From assembly GCA_041658245.1 (NCBI GenBank), contig JBBAAM010000004.1, positions 1-64,000 of the forward strand: 64,000 nucleotides of DNA, in the 5' to 3' direction. This DNA comes from Fen-1258 sp041658245. GTDB lineage: Bacteria > Bacteroidota > Ignavibacteria > Ignavibacteriales > Melioribacteraceae. The notes under the pieces are model-generated. The model ran no database searches. It was not told the DNA's origin and saw only the letters and a program-made list of their open reading frames with translations. Each line of letters begins with the position of its first letter. Position 1 is the first letter of the stretch. A program made the translations under genes and the position numbers. Positions 26,346 to 33,777 of the stretch are shown here, one piece after another.

Positions 26346-27329
26346 CTACTTGATCAATTCAGTTAATTGAGAAGCAACGTCAAACAAATCCATCCCTTTA
26401 GTAAAAGGAAGACAAACGCCTGTTGTAAAACGAACTTTATCAATCCATGCGGAAGGAATACTCTTCATTCCGTTCATCGCACCGCTTATTGCACCGACGA
26501 TGGCAGAGATAGTATCGGCATCGCGACCAAAATTTCCACTATAAATAATACCACGCTTAAAATCACCGTCGGTTAATTTCAATATTGCAAAAGAAGAAAC
26601 AACTGCTTCCGGTGAAACAGATTTGTATTCGGTCCACAAAGCATCATGCAGCGGTTTCCATGCATCTTCAAGCGTCTTCCTCTCTTCAATAATATTCAAC
26701 GCTTTTGTGAAGGTGAATCTCATCCATGAATCCTTCGGAGTAACATTGATCGCGGTCTCAATTATTTCATCGACCGAAGCGCCTGCCATTGCAACCGCAA
26801 TAGCTGCGGCAACCGCCTGAGCACTCCACAATCCATCGCGGGAATGACTTATGCGCGCATCAATATCAGCCAAATAAGCGGCGCGTTCCGGATTACCGGC
26901 ACACGCTATACCGATCGGGGTTACACGCATTGCCGCTCCATCACTCATGAAATGAGAATTATAGATTCCGGAGAAAGGGGGAAGAACGCCGCGACGGATA
27001 TTTGCAGCGGCTTCTCGCTCGCTAGCACCGCCCCGTTTCAACTCCGAAAGCGGAAGGACATATGTTTTCCAACTCTCAAGAACATCAGCATCGGTCAAAT
27101 TACCCTTCGCTTTGATCAGTGTTTGAGCCGTCAACAAAGCAAATTCGGTATCATCGGTTCCGGGTGCAGGTTTTTCAGAAAAATCCATAGTAATGCCATA
27201 TTGCAAATGATAATCCGGTGAACGTGCAATATCGCCGAATGAGTCACCGATCGCGTGTCCCACAAGGCTTGCGCGAGCGCGGTCTTGTAACAGTGGTTTA
27301 TCTTTTAACAAATCATTTATAGAAAGCAT
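26346..27329 (-). CDS. ADP-ribosylglycohydrolase-family protein (fourth in tandem)
   Basis: The 327-aa protein has the family landmarks: ASLVGHAIGDSFGD (about 20-33), the metal-binding GTDDTEFA (about 57-64), and near the C-terminus GRDADTISAIVGAISGA. These Asp/Thr residues bind two Mg2+ ions in DraG and ARH enzymes, so it is probably active. The family hydrolyses N- or O-glycosidic bonds to ribose, classically ADP-ribosyl-arginine, but many members occur in sugar-catabolic clusters with unknown substrates. There is no signal peptide, so it is cytoplasmic. The ATG is preceded by AAGGA. The gene follows the third paralogue by 17 bp and precedes the CitD-CitE fusion. Confidence 0.9.
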   Translation of the reverse strand: MLSINDLLKDKPLLQDRARASLVGHAIGDSFGDIARSPDYHLQYGITMDFSEKPAPGTDDTEFALLTAQTLIKAKGNLTDADVLESWKTYVLPLSELKRGGASEREAAANIRRGVLPPFSGIYNSHFMSDGAAMRVTPIGIACAGNPERAAYLADIDARISHSRDGLWSAQAVAAAIAVAMAGASVDEIIETAINVTPKDSWMRFTFTKALNIIEERKTLEDAWKPLHDALWTEYKSVSPEAVVSSFAILKLTDGDFKRGIIYSGNFGRDADTISAIVGAISGAMNGMKSIPSAWIDKVRFTTGVCLPFTKGMDLFDVASQLTELIK

Positions 27330-27346
27330 ATTTATTCCTTCAATTT

Positions 27347-28681
27347 TTAGTGTGAATATTTTGAGAGTTTTGAAGTTCGTTTTGCAAGATCACTAAGTAA
27401 TGCGTTATCAAATCCTTTAATACTGCTTCTGATTCTATTATTCAACGGATCAATCCATTTCGACGGAAGTTTTTTTGCTCCAAGCATTGTACCCATTATT
27501 GAACCAACAGTCGCACCATTGCAATCTGTATCCCATCCTCCCATAACAACATTGCAAATAGCCCGTTCATAGTTCCCTTTTGCCGAAAGCAAAGCAGCAA
27601 CAACGAGCGCCGCATTGTTAATCGTATGAACCCAGTGATACATTCCAAATTTTTGATAAAGAGAATCTACAGTTTCATCCCATGATTGTTCTTGAACCGG
27701 TATAGACAAAACAAAACGAATTGCTTTTGCAAACCGGGATTTTGGTGGTACAAAAGATAATGCTTCATTAATTATGTCTTGTACTTTATCAAATTTAAAC
27801 GAAGCAGCTATTGCTGCAGCAAAAAATATTTCTCCATATATTCCATTGCGAACATGACTAACTCTTGCATCCCACCATGCAAATTCCGCCGCGCGTGCAG
27901 GTTGTGCAGGGGATATCCACGCCCATACGTCTGCCCGGATCTGAGCACCGATCCATTCGCGATAAGGATTCCGGATTGTTGCTGTCTCTGGTGGAAGAAA
28001 CCCATTAAGCGCGTTTGCATAAGCAACCCGTTCTGCTGTAAATGTTGTAAGAACCGGCATCACGTCTAACCAAGTTTGGATTATGTTTTCCGTAGATAAT
28101 TCATCTCCGAAATTTTCATATATCGACAAATTAATCATCGAATAATTCATGTCATCATCTTCCGTCATGCACTCAATATTCTCTTTTAAACTTTCCTTTC
28201 CACTGTGTCTATTCCATGGATATTTTTGAAGAAGTGAATCCGGTATTCCAATCCCTGATATATAATCGGAAATCGGCCAGGTTTTGTTTGAAGAGAGCAA
28301 TTCTTTTATCCCTGGGAGTTGAGTTTTTTCAACCGGCTTTCCAAGCAGGCATCCCGCACTTCTGCCGAGCCAGCCTCCGAGAATCCGGTCTTCGATGAAA
28401 GATTGTGAAAACGTAGGAATCTCACTCGCTTTGAAATTACTTTGTGATAATATTTCATCCCACGAAGAGGGTTCGTTTTCAAAATTTTTATCTAAAGAAG
28501 AAATATTTTCTAGTTTTTGATAGAATGCTTCTGCGTTATTTTTAAAATCATCGACAGAAACTTTTGCGTTTTCTATTTGCTGCCACTCAGTTCTAAGTTC
28601 GGAAATGTTGTTTCCCTCTTCCTCAAGTTGATTTAACTCATTTTTAATTCTTTGCGATATTTCTAACCAGGAGATTTTCAT
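27347..28681 (-). CDS. ADP-ribosylglycohydrolase-family protein with N-terminal extension (third)
   Basis: The 444-aa protein has about 95 extra N-terminal residues, helical and charged, then the glycohydrolase fold: RILGGWLGRSAGCLLGKPVE (about 98-117), MTEDDDMNYSMI with the acidic metal-binding cluster, and GGWDTDCNGATVGSIMG near the C-terminus. The DTDCN form of the last motif marks a different subfamily from the DTDT paralogues next to it, which suggests a distinct substrate rather than redundancy. The start ATG overlaps the preceding gene's stop (28681-28678). Confidence 0.9.
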   Translation of the reverse strand: MKISWLEISQRIKNELNQLEEEGNNISELRTEWQQIENAKVSVDDFKNNAEAFYQKLENISSLDKNFENEPSSWDEILSQSNFKASEIPTFSQSFIEDRILGGWLGRSAGCLLGKPVEKTQLPGIKELLSSNKTWPISDYISGIGIPDSLLQKYPWNRHSGKESLKENIECMTEDDDMNYSMINLSIYENFGDELSTENIIQTWLDVMPVLTTFTAERVAYANALNGFLPPETATIRNPYREWIGAQIRADVWAWISPAQPARAAEFAWWDARVSHVRNGIYGEIFFAAAIAASFKFDKVQDIINEALSFVPPKSRFAKAIRFVLSIPVQEQSWDETVDSLYQKFGMYHWVHTINNAALVVAALLSAKGNYERAICNVVMGGWDTDCNGATVGSIMGTMLGAKKLPSKWIDPLNNRIRSSIKGFDNALLSDLAKRTSKLSKYSH

Positions 28682-29730
28682 ATTGATATTTTTTGACCTT
28701 CTAAATTTAAAAGATGTTCAATGATTGTGAGATAATTCTTTCCAGCGAAGTAAGGAATACAGATTCCCTTCAATGATCTGATTGCATTCATCCAACTTTC
28801 TCCCGCTATTGCCGTTGAATGCATTGCACCTACTAGTGCACCAACCATAGCAGGAAGAGTTTCGCCGCTTTTTGCAAATGCAGTTGCCGACGTCACCGCA
28901 GTTTCGAAATTATTTCCGTGTAATTGTGCAATAGCAAATGTCAAAGCCAATGTTTCTGGGGCGACATTACCGTAACTGTACTCACGGTTAACGATTTTAT
29001 TATGAAGTTCAGGAAGAACAGAAATAATTGAAGTGCTTTGTACTGTAATACTCATTGCCTCATCTACAGTCCGTCCAATCCATGAAGACTTGGGAAGGTA
29101 TTGTCGTGCAATACTAATTGCATCTTTAATATTCTTCCCGTCGCTTACTAAAGATATCGCAACAGCCATTGCCTGAGCAGCCCAAATTCCATCTTCACTG
29201 TTTGTAACTGATGCATCATTCTCCGCCAACCGTGACGCTTTATCTGGTTCACCTGTACAAATAATACCGATGGGGACAGAACGACACATTGCACTATCGT
29301 CAAAATAGTGTGGGTTCTCTCTACCCGTTTGTGGTGGTAGAATTCCATTCTTAAAGTTGTGTAATGCTGCCTGCGTACTTATACTCCCTCGAATTGTCTC
29401 CGTTGATTGAGCAAGGCTCAGCCATTTTTGAATCATCGTATCCGTGTAAGAACTAACACCACAACTCAGCAATATTTCAGCGGTAAATGCCGCCCACTCC
29501 GTAACACCGGTGGGTGAAAGATCGAAATGTTGCGCAGGCTGATTGAGAGAGAAGGGCATTGGTGAAATAATCACATTATTTTTTTCGGCAGCACTATCGA
29601 TTTCACGGCGAATTCTTCTTGTCCATTGTGGAAGTAGAAAACTCCGGTGAAACATTGCAGTCCAACTCATTGCATCTCCAATAGCAAGACCTATCATTGC
29701 ATTACGTGTGCGTTGTTTTACTACGTTCAT
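28678..29730 (-). CDS. ADP-ribosylglycohydrolase homologue with degenerate metal sites (second)
   Basis: The 350-aa protein keeps the fold, including RNAMIGLAIGDAMSW at 9-23 and MVGALVGAMHSTAIAGESWM near the C-terminus, but the two metal-binding motifs are altered. Where the neighbours have GSDDTEYA it reads SPTGVTEWA (72-80, both Asp lost), and where they have GRDTDTIAAI it reads AKSGETLPAM. The residues between the first motif and these sites are also divergent (about 25-70). It is therefore probably catalytically dead or uses other chemistry; a structural or regulatory partner of its active paralogues is plausible. The gene overlaps both neighbours by 4 nt, so the frame is maintained and it does not look like a decaying pseudogene. 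Confidence 0.85.
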   Translation of the reverse strand: MNVVKQRTRNAMIGLAIGDAMSWTAMFHRSFLLPQWTRRIRREIDSAAEKNNVIISPMPFSLNQPAQHFDLSPTGVTEWAAFTAEILLSCGVSSYTDTMIQKWLSLAQSTETIRGSISTQAALHNFKNGILPPQTGRENPHYFDDSAMCRSVPIGIICTGEPDKASRLAENDASVTNSEDGIWAAQAMAVAISLVSDGKNIKDAISIARQYLPKSSWIGRTVDEAMSITVQSTSIISVLPELHNKIVNREYSYGNVAPETLALTFAIAQLHGNNFETAVTSATAFAKSGETLPAMVGALVGAMHSTAIAGESWMNAIRSLKGICIPYFAGKNYLTIIEHLLNLEGQKISI

Positions 29731-30719
29731 AATTGTTTACCCCACGATTGCGCGAGTAATGAAAGATCATCAGCCACATTAATAATATTCATATTCTTCA
29801 CTGCATTTATACACGTTCCGCGTGATATAGAAATACGGTTGATCCAACGTTCAGGAATTACTTGAATACCATGCATTGCACCGCAGATCGCTCCGGCAAT
29901 TGCTGCGATTGTATCGGTATCCCTGCCGATGTTCACTGCACCGAGCACGGCATCTTCGAATTTTCCTTGTGCAGCGGCAATAAGTCCGAATGCAAGTCCT
30001 ACCGCTTCGGGTGCAACATCGGTCCAAAAATAATATGAACATGCCAGCGATCGGTGAAGAGGTTCCAACGCGCTCCAAACATCGCTTGCATCACTCCCGA
30101 TCTGTACACCACGAATGATCGAAGAGGAAGTCCATGATTTTTTTGGAACGACATCCAAAGCTGTCTGAATAATTTTATCAAGCGGTGCACCTGTCATCGC
30201 CATAGAAACTGCAGCCGCAACTGCTTGACCGCTGTAAATTCCTTCTCCTGAATTACTCACTGTACCATCAACTTGGGCGAGGTGTGCCGCAAATTGTGGA
30301 TCACCAACGGAAGCAATTCCAAATGGGGCAACGCGCATCGCAAGACCGTCACTCCAACTGTGTAAATGCTGTCCTGATTGGGGAGGCTGTAATCCTTTCA
30401 CAAGATTTTGTATCGTGATCATCTCGCTAAAGCCGGCACCTTTATAAGTGTTTTCTGAATTAATAATATCTTTTCTACAAGCGGCAGCAACATCCGCAGA
30501 TGTGAGTTCTCTTTTTTTCTGTAGAAGCAATTTTGCACTGAATAAAGCATACTCCGTGTCATCGCTTCCTCCTTGATCATCAGAAAGAAAATCAGTCACT
30601 CTTCCCCATCGTGAAAATATTTCTTCGGGCGATTTTCCTTCTGTTGGAGTACCAAGGGCATCACCAACGGCAAGACCGATAAATGAACCGCGTGCTCTGT
30701 CTTGAAGAGTGATCACCAC
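29727..30719 (-). CDS. ADP-ribosylglycohydrolase-family protein (first in tandem)
   Basis: The 330-aa protein has all expected motifs: DRARGSFIGLAVGDALGTPT (7-26), GGSDDTEYALFSAK (50-63), SWSDGLAMRVAPFGI (121-135) and GRDTDTIAAIAGAICGA (265-281), so two Mg2+ can be bound. It lacks a signal peptide and should act in the cytoplasm. The ATG lies 7 bp inside the end of the solute-binding-protein gene and its stop overlaps the next paralogue, so it is translated from the transport operon. That arrangement suggests it acts on the imported compound. Confidence 0.92.
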   Translation of the reverse strand: MVITLQDRARGSFIGLAVGDALGTPTEGKSPEEIFSRWGRVTDFLSDDQGGSDDTEYALFSAKLLLQKKRELTSADVAAACRKDIINSENTYKGAGFSEMITIQNLVKGLQPPQSGQHLHSWSDGLAMRVAPFGIASVGDPQFAAHLAQVDGTVSNSGEGIYSGQAVAAAVSMAMTGAPLDKIIQTALDVVPKKSWTSSSIIRGVQIGSDASDVWSALEPLHRSLACSYYFWTDVAPEAVGLAFGLIAAAQGKFEDAVLGAVNIGRDTDTIAAIAGAICGAMHGIQVIPERWINRISISRGTCINAVKNMNIINVADDLSLLAQSWGKQL

Positions 30720-32035
30720 ACCTCCCCATGTTTTTTATAACGGGAAAGAACAATATTACTTTCATGTTCAATCCGATATGCAGCTTCATCCACCGATAAA
30801 CGACCGGCGAATAATTCCTGCAGAACCGGATTCGCAACACGACTTTTCCATTCCACATAACCCGGTGCACCCAGCCACGGACCTACGTCAAGTGTAGAAA
30901 CTGCAGAACAGGTTATATCCCAACCTCCAAGAGTGTCCTGGAATTCCGGCATTGATAAGCATGATTTTCTTGCAGGAATCATCCAATCATTCAGCGCAAG
31001 GCGAGCCGTATTTTTCGAACTCAGCATAAAATCAATAAACATCATTGCCTCTTTTGCACGTTTAGATTTTTTTGGAACGCTCAAAGTTTGTGTGCTTGCA
31101 CCGTACATTTGTGTTTGCGCTTTGATCGGCGGCATTACTCCCCATCGAAATTCTTTCGGAGCGTTCTCAACAATCTGCTGTCTTCCCCAAGAACCAATAC
31201 TAACCAGCATCGCATATCTTCCGCTGAAAAATCCGGGAATCATTCCTGCACCGGTTTCACCTATACTCGCTGGCGAGGCAGATTTATCTTTGTATAACAT
31301 ATCTATAATGGTCTGCAATAATTTTTTTTCTTCATTATTCACTTTCACTATATAATGATTTCCCTCTTTTTTGAAGAATGAACCTCCGAAACTAATTGAC
31401 GTATTCATGATAATGTTAGCGGAATTACGCAGTCCAAATCCTACACCATATTGATCAATCACTCCATCGCCGTTGGTATCTTTTGTCATTTTTCTGGCGG
31501 TAGCTTGAAGATCATCCCATGTCCACGGATGTTCACGAGTCGGAGGAACAATTCCTTCTTTTTCAAGAAGAGATTTGTTGTAAAGCACGACAAGAGATTC
31601 AATAAGAAATGGGATGCCGCCAACTTCTCCGTTCGGTCTGGTTACCGTAGCCCAAGCAACATCAAGAATATCACTTTTCATCTCCGGCGAAATATAGGGT
31701 GAAAGATCTGTAAGGTATCCGCGCATTGCATAATCAATTATAACAGATGATTCATAATGGAAAATATCGGGAACATCACCGGTCTCGAATGTCGTTACCA
31801 AATAATCATGTGCAGAATTCCACGTCCCATGAATGTATTCAACTTGCATATCGGGATGAGTTGCATTCCATTCATTCACGATGGATCTGTTCGTTACGAT
31901 CGCCCCCTCCTGCCAAGCAAGACTGACAAAACGGAGCGGAGGATTCTTATGGTCATCATTCTTACGCAAGGTAAAATATATTAGAGCAGATCCGATTAAT
32001 AAAAATGATATTATAAAAATATTTCTTTTCATCAT
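30713..32035 (-). CDS. ABC transporter extracellular solute-binding protein (family 1)
   Basis: Start is ATG 32035, overlapping the permease stop in ATGATGA; the product is about 440 aa. A hydrophobic N-terminus (RNIFIISFLLIGSALIYF) acts as signal or anchor; there is no lipobox Cys. The body matches sugar-binding proteins of the MalE/UgpB class: TFETGDVPDIFHYESSVIID, GYLTDLSPYIS, GGIPFLIESLVVLYNKSLLE, TWDDLQATARKMTKDTNGDG and GRYAMLVSIGSWG. It delivers a carbohydrate-like ligand to the two downstream-named permeases. The ligand cannot be read from sequence. Confidence 0.92.
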   Translation of the reverse strand: MMKRNIFIISFLLIGSALIYFTLRKNDDHKNPPLRFVSLAWQEGAIVTNRSIVNEWNATHPDMQVEYIHGTWNSAHDYLVTTFETGDVPDIFHYESSVIIDYAMRGYLTDLSPYISPEMKSDILDVAWATVTRPNGEVGGIPFLIESLVVLYNKSLLEKEGIVPPTREHPWTWDDLQATARKMTKDTNGDGVIDQYGVGFGLRNSANIIMNTSISFGGSFFKKEGNHYIVKVNNEEKKLLQTIIDMLYKDKSASPASIGETGAGMIPGFFSGRYAMLVSIGSWGRQQIVENAPKEFRWGVMPPIKAQTQMYGASTQTLSVPKKSKRAKEAMMFIDFMLSSKNTARLALNDWMIPARKSCLSMPEFQDTLGGWDITCSAVSTLDVGPWLGAPGYVEWKSRVANPVLQELFAGRLSVDEAAYRIEHESNIVLSRYKKHGEVW

Positions 32036-32868
32036 CCTTTTAACGCTCCGGAAACTAATCCTTTTGTAAGCCATTTACGCATGAAAATAAACAAGACAAT
32101 TGATGGTAGAGTTGCGATAACGCTCGCTGCTGCAAGAGGACCTGTTCTTGCCTGTCCTTCCATTCCCGTGTATCGAGCCAATTCCACTTGTAATGTTGCG
32201 AGTGCCGGACTTTTCATCAGGACAAGAGCAAAGAAAAATTCATTCCACGCAGAGATGAATGCAAAAAGTGCCGATGCACCGATAGCCGGAAGAAGTAACG
32301 GCATCAATACTTTGAAGATCACTTGAGTTCGAGTTGCTCCATCCAGCACAGCCGCTTCCTCCAATTCCATTGGAATACTTTTTACATACCCATGCATTAT
32401 CCATAAAACAAACGGCAACGACCATACGACATAGATCAATGTTAATCCCGTTAGAGAATCAGTCAATCCGATGTACCTCAACAACACATATAGCGGAATC
32501 ATTACGAGAATAACAGGAAAAATTTGTGAGACGAGTATCCAACCCAATATGGCATTGTTTACTTTCGATTGATAACGAACCATTGCATATGCAGACGGAA
32601 CCGCGATTAGAACAACAATTAATGTCGATACCACTCCAACTACAAAACTGTTCCACATACTTCGAAATATCTGCTGACCGTTTATCACAGATAGATAATG
32701 ATCAAATGATATCTGCTGTGGGAATATCGTCGGAGAGCCGGAATAGATTTCCTGAGTTGGTTTCAACGAACTTGCCACCACCCACAACAATGGGAACAAT
32801 AAGAATATGATGTACAAGATGATCAGTCCGTGAATCGCTATTTTTGAAAATGAAATCGTCTTCTTCAT
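32032..32868 (-). CDS. ABC sugar transporter permease (MalG type)
   Basis: The 278-aa inner-membrane protein has six predicted helices and the binding-protein-dependent transport signature, with the EAA loop EEAAVLDGATRTQVIFKVLM followed by PLLLPAI. The start overlaps the MalF-type permease by 4 nt and the stop overlaps the solute-binding protein. No ATP-binding subunit is encoded in the cluster, so the importer must borrow an MsmX-like ATPase from elsewhere. Confidence 0.93.
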   Translation of the reverse strand: MKKTISFSKIAIHGLIILYIIFLLFPLLWVVASSLKPTQEIYSGSPTIFPQQISFDHYLSVINGQQIFRSMWNSFVVGVVSTLIVVLIAVPSAYAMVRYQSKVNNAILGWILVSQIFPVILVMIPLYVLLRYIGLTDSLTGLTLIYVVWSLPFVLWIMHGYVKSIPMELEEAAVLDGATRTQVIFKVLMPLLLPAIGASALFAFISAWNEFFFALVLMKSPALATLQVELARYTGMEGQARTGPLAAASVIATLPSIVLFIFMRKWLTKGLVSGALKG

Positions 32869-33773
32869 GATTCATTTCTCTCGCGTAATTGCACCCGGAT
32901 GTACATGAACAACATTAACGAAAGGATGATGACCATAACATTGCCGATTGCTGCAGCATATCCGATATAACCATACTTGAATCCTTCTTCGTAGGCTGCA
33001 AGCATCGGTAGTCGTGTCATTCCGCCGGGACCTCCTTGTGTCAAAACCCAGATGATGCCGAAGGTATTGAAATTCCACATAAACGTAAGTGAAATGATGG
33101 CGGCTAACACCGGTTTCAACACCGGAAGTGTGATGTGCCAAAATTGATCCCATATTCCGGCACCATCGATCTTACTTGCTTCATACAGATCATTTGAAAT
33201 TGTCTGCAAACCTGCTAGAAGAAAAATCGCAGCTTTCGATATTTCACCCCATACACCTGCAACAATAACCGCTGGAATAACATATTCAAAACTTGATAAC
33301 CAATTGATTGGAGCGGAGATCAATCCTGCATTACTCAGCAAGATATTGACCGCTCCCGTATTAGGCTCATACATTTGCCGCCAAAGGATTCCGCGGATGA
33401 TTGGTGGTGTTGCCCAGGGAATCAATATGAGAATCGTATAGAAAGATACAAACCGTACTTTTGTATTAAGAAGAAGAGCGAGTCCCAAGCCAAGGCTTAC
33501 TTGAAGTGCGGTAACAATAAACGTCCATACCATTCCTATCTTAAACGAACTCCAAAAATATTCATCTTTGAACAACTGGATATAGTTCTCGATACCGTTA
33601 AATGTGATCGGATCTCCGAGACGATAATCGGTGAAGCCGAGATAAATTCCACGTAAAAGAGGAACAAGAGAGAATACCGTTACCAGCAGAATTACCGGTA
33701 ATAATAACTGCAATTGTCCAAATTCTTTTTTGGAATAGAGCATATTTTTCTTGCTTTTTATTCTCTTCACCAA
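32865..33773 (-). CDS. ABC sugar transporter permease (MalF type)
   Basis: The 302-aa membrane protein has an N-terminal basic stretch (VKRIKSKKN), six helices and the EAA loop LYEASKIDGAGIWDQFWHI followed by TLPVLKP. It forms the transmembrane channel with the MalG-type partner. It starts 4 bp after the serine hydrolase gene stop, within one operon. Confidence 0.93.
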   Translation of the reverse strand: MVKRIKSKKNMLYSKKEFGQLQLLLPVILLVTVFSLVPLLRGIYLGFTDYRLGDPITFNGIENYIQLFKDEYFWSSFKIGMVWTFIVTALQVSLGLGLALLLNTKVRFVSFYTILILIPWATPPIIRGILWRQMYEPNTGAVNILLSNAGLISAPINWLSSFEYVIPAVIVAGVWGEISKAAIFLLAGLQTISNDLYEASKIDGAGIWDQFWHITLPVLKPVLAAIISLTFMWNFNTFGIIWVLTQGGPGGMTRLPMLAAYEEGFKYGYIGYAAAIGNVMVIILSLMLFMYIRVQLRERNES

Positions 33774-33777
33774 TTGA

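Noticed and set aside
27808..30190. Several 60-75 codon frames within the glycohydrolase genes
   Set aside because: They overlap conserved motifs in the true frame and have no start signals.
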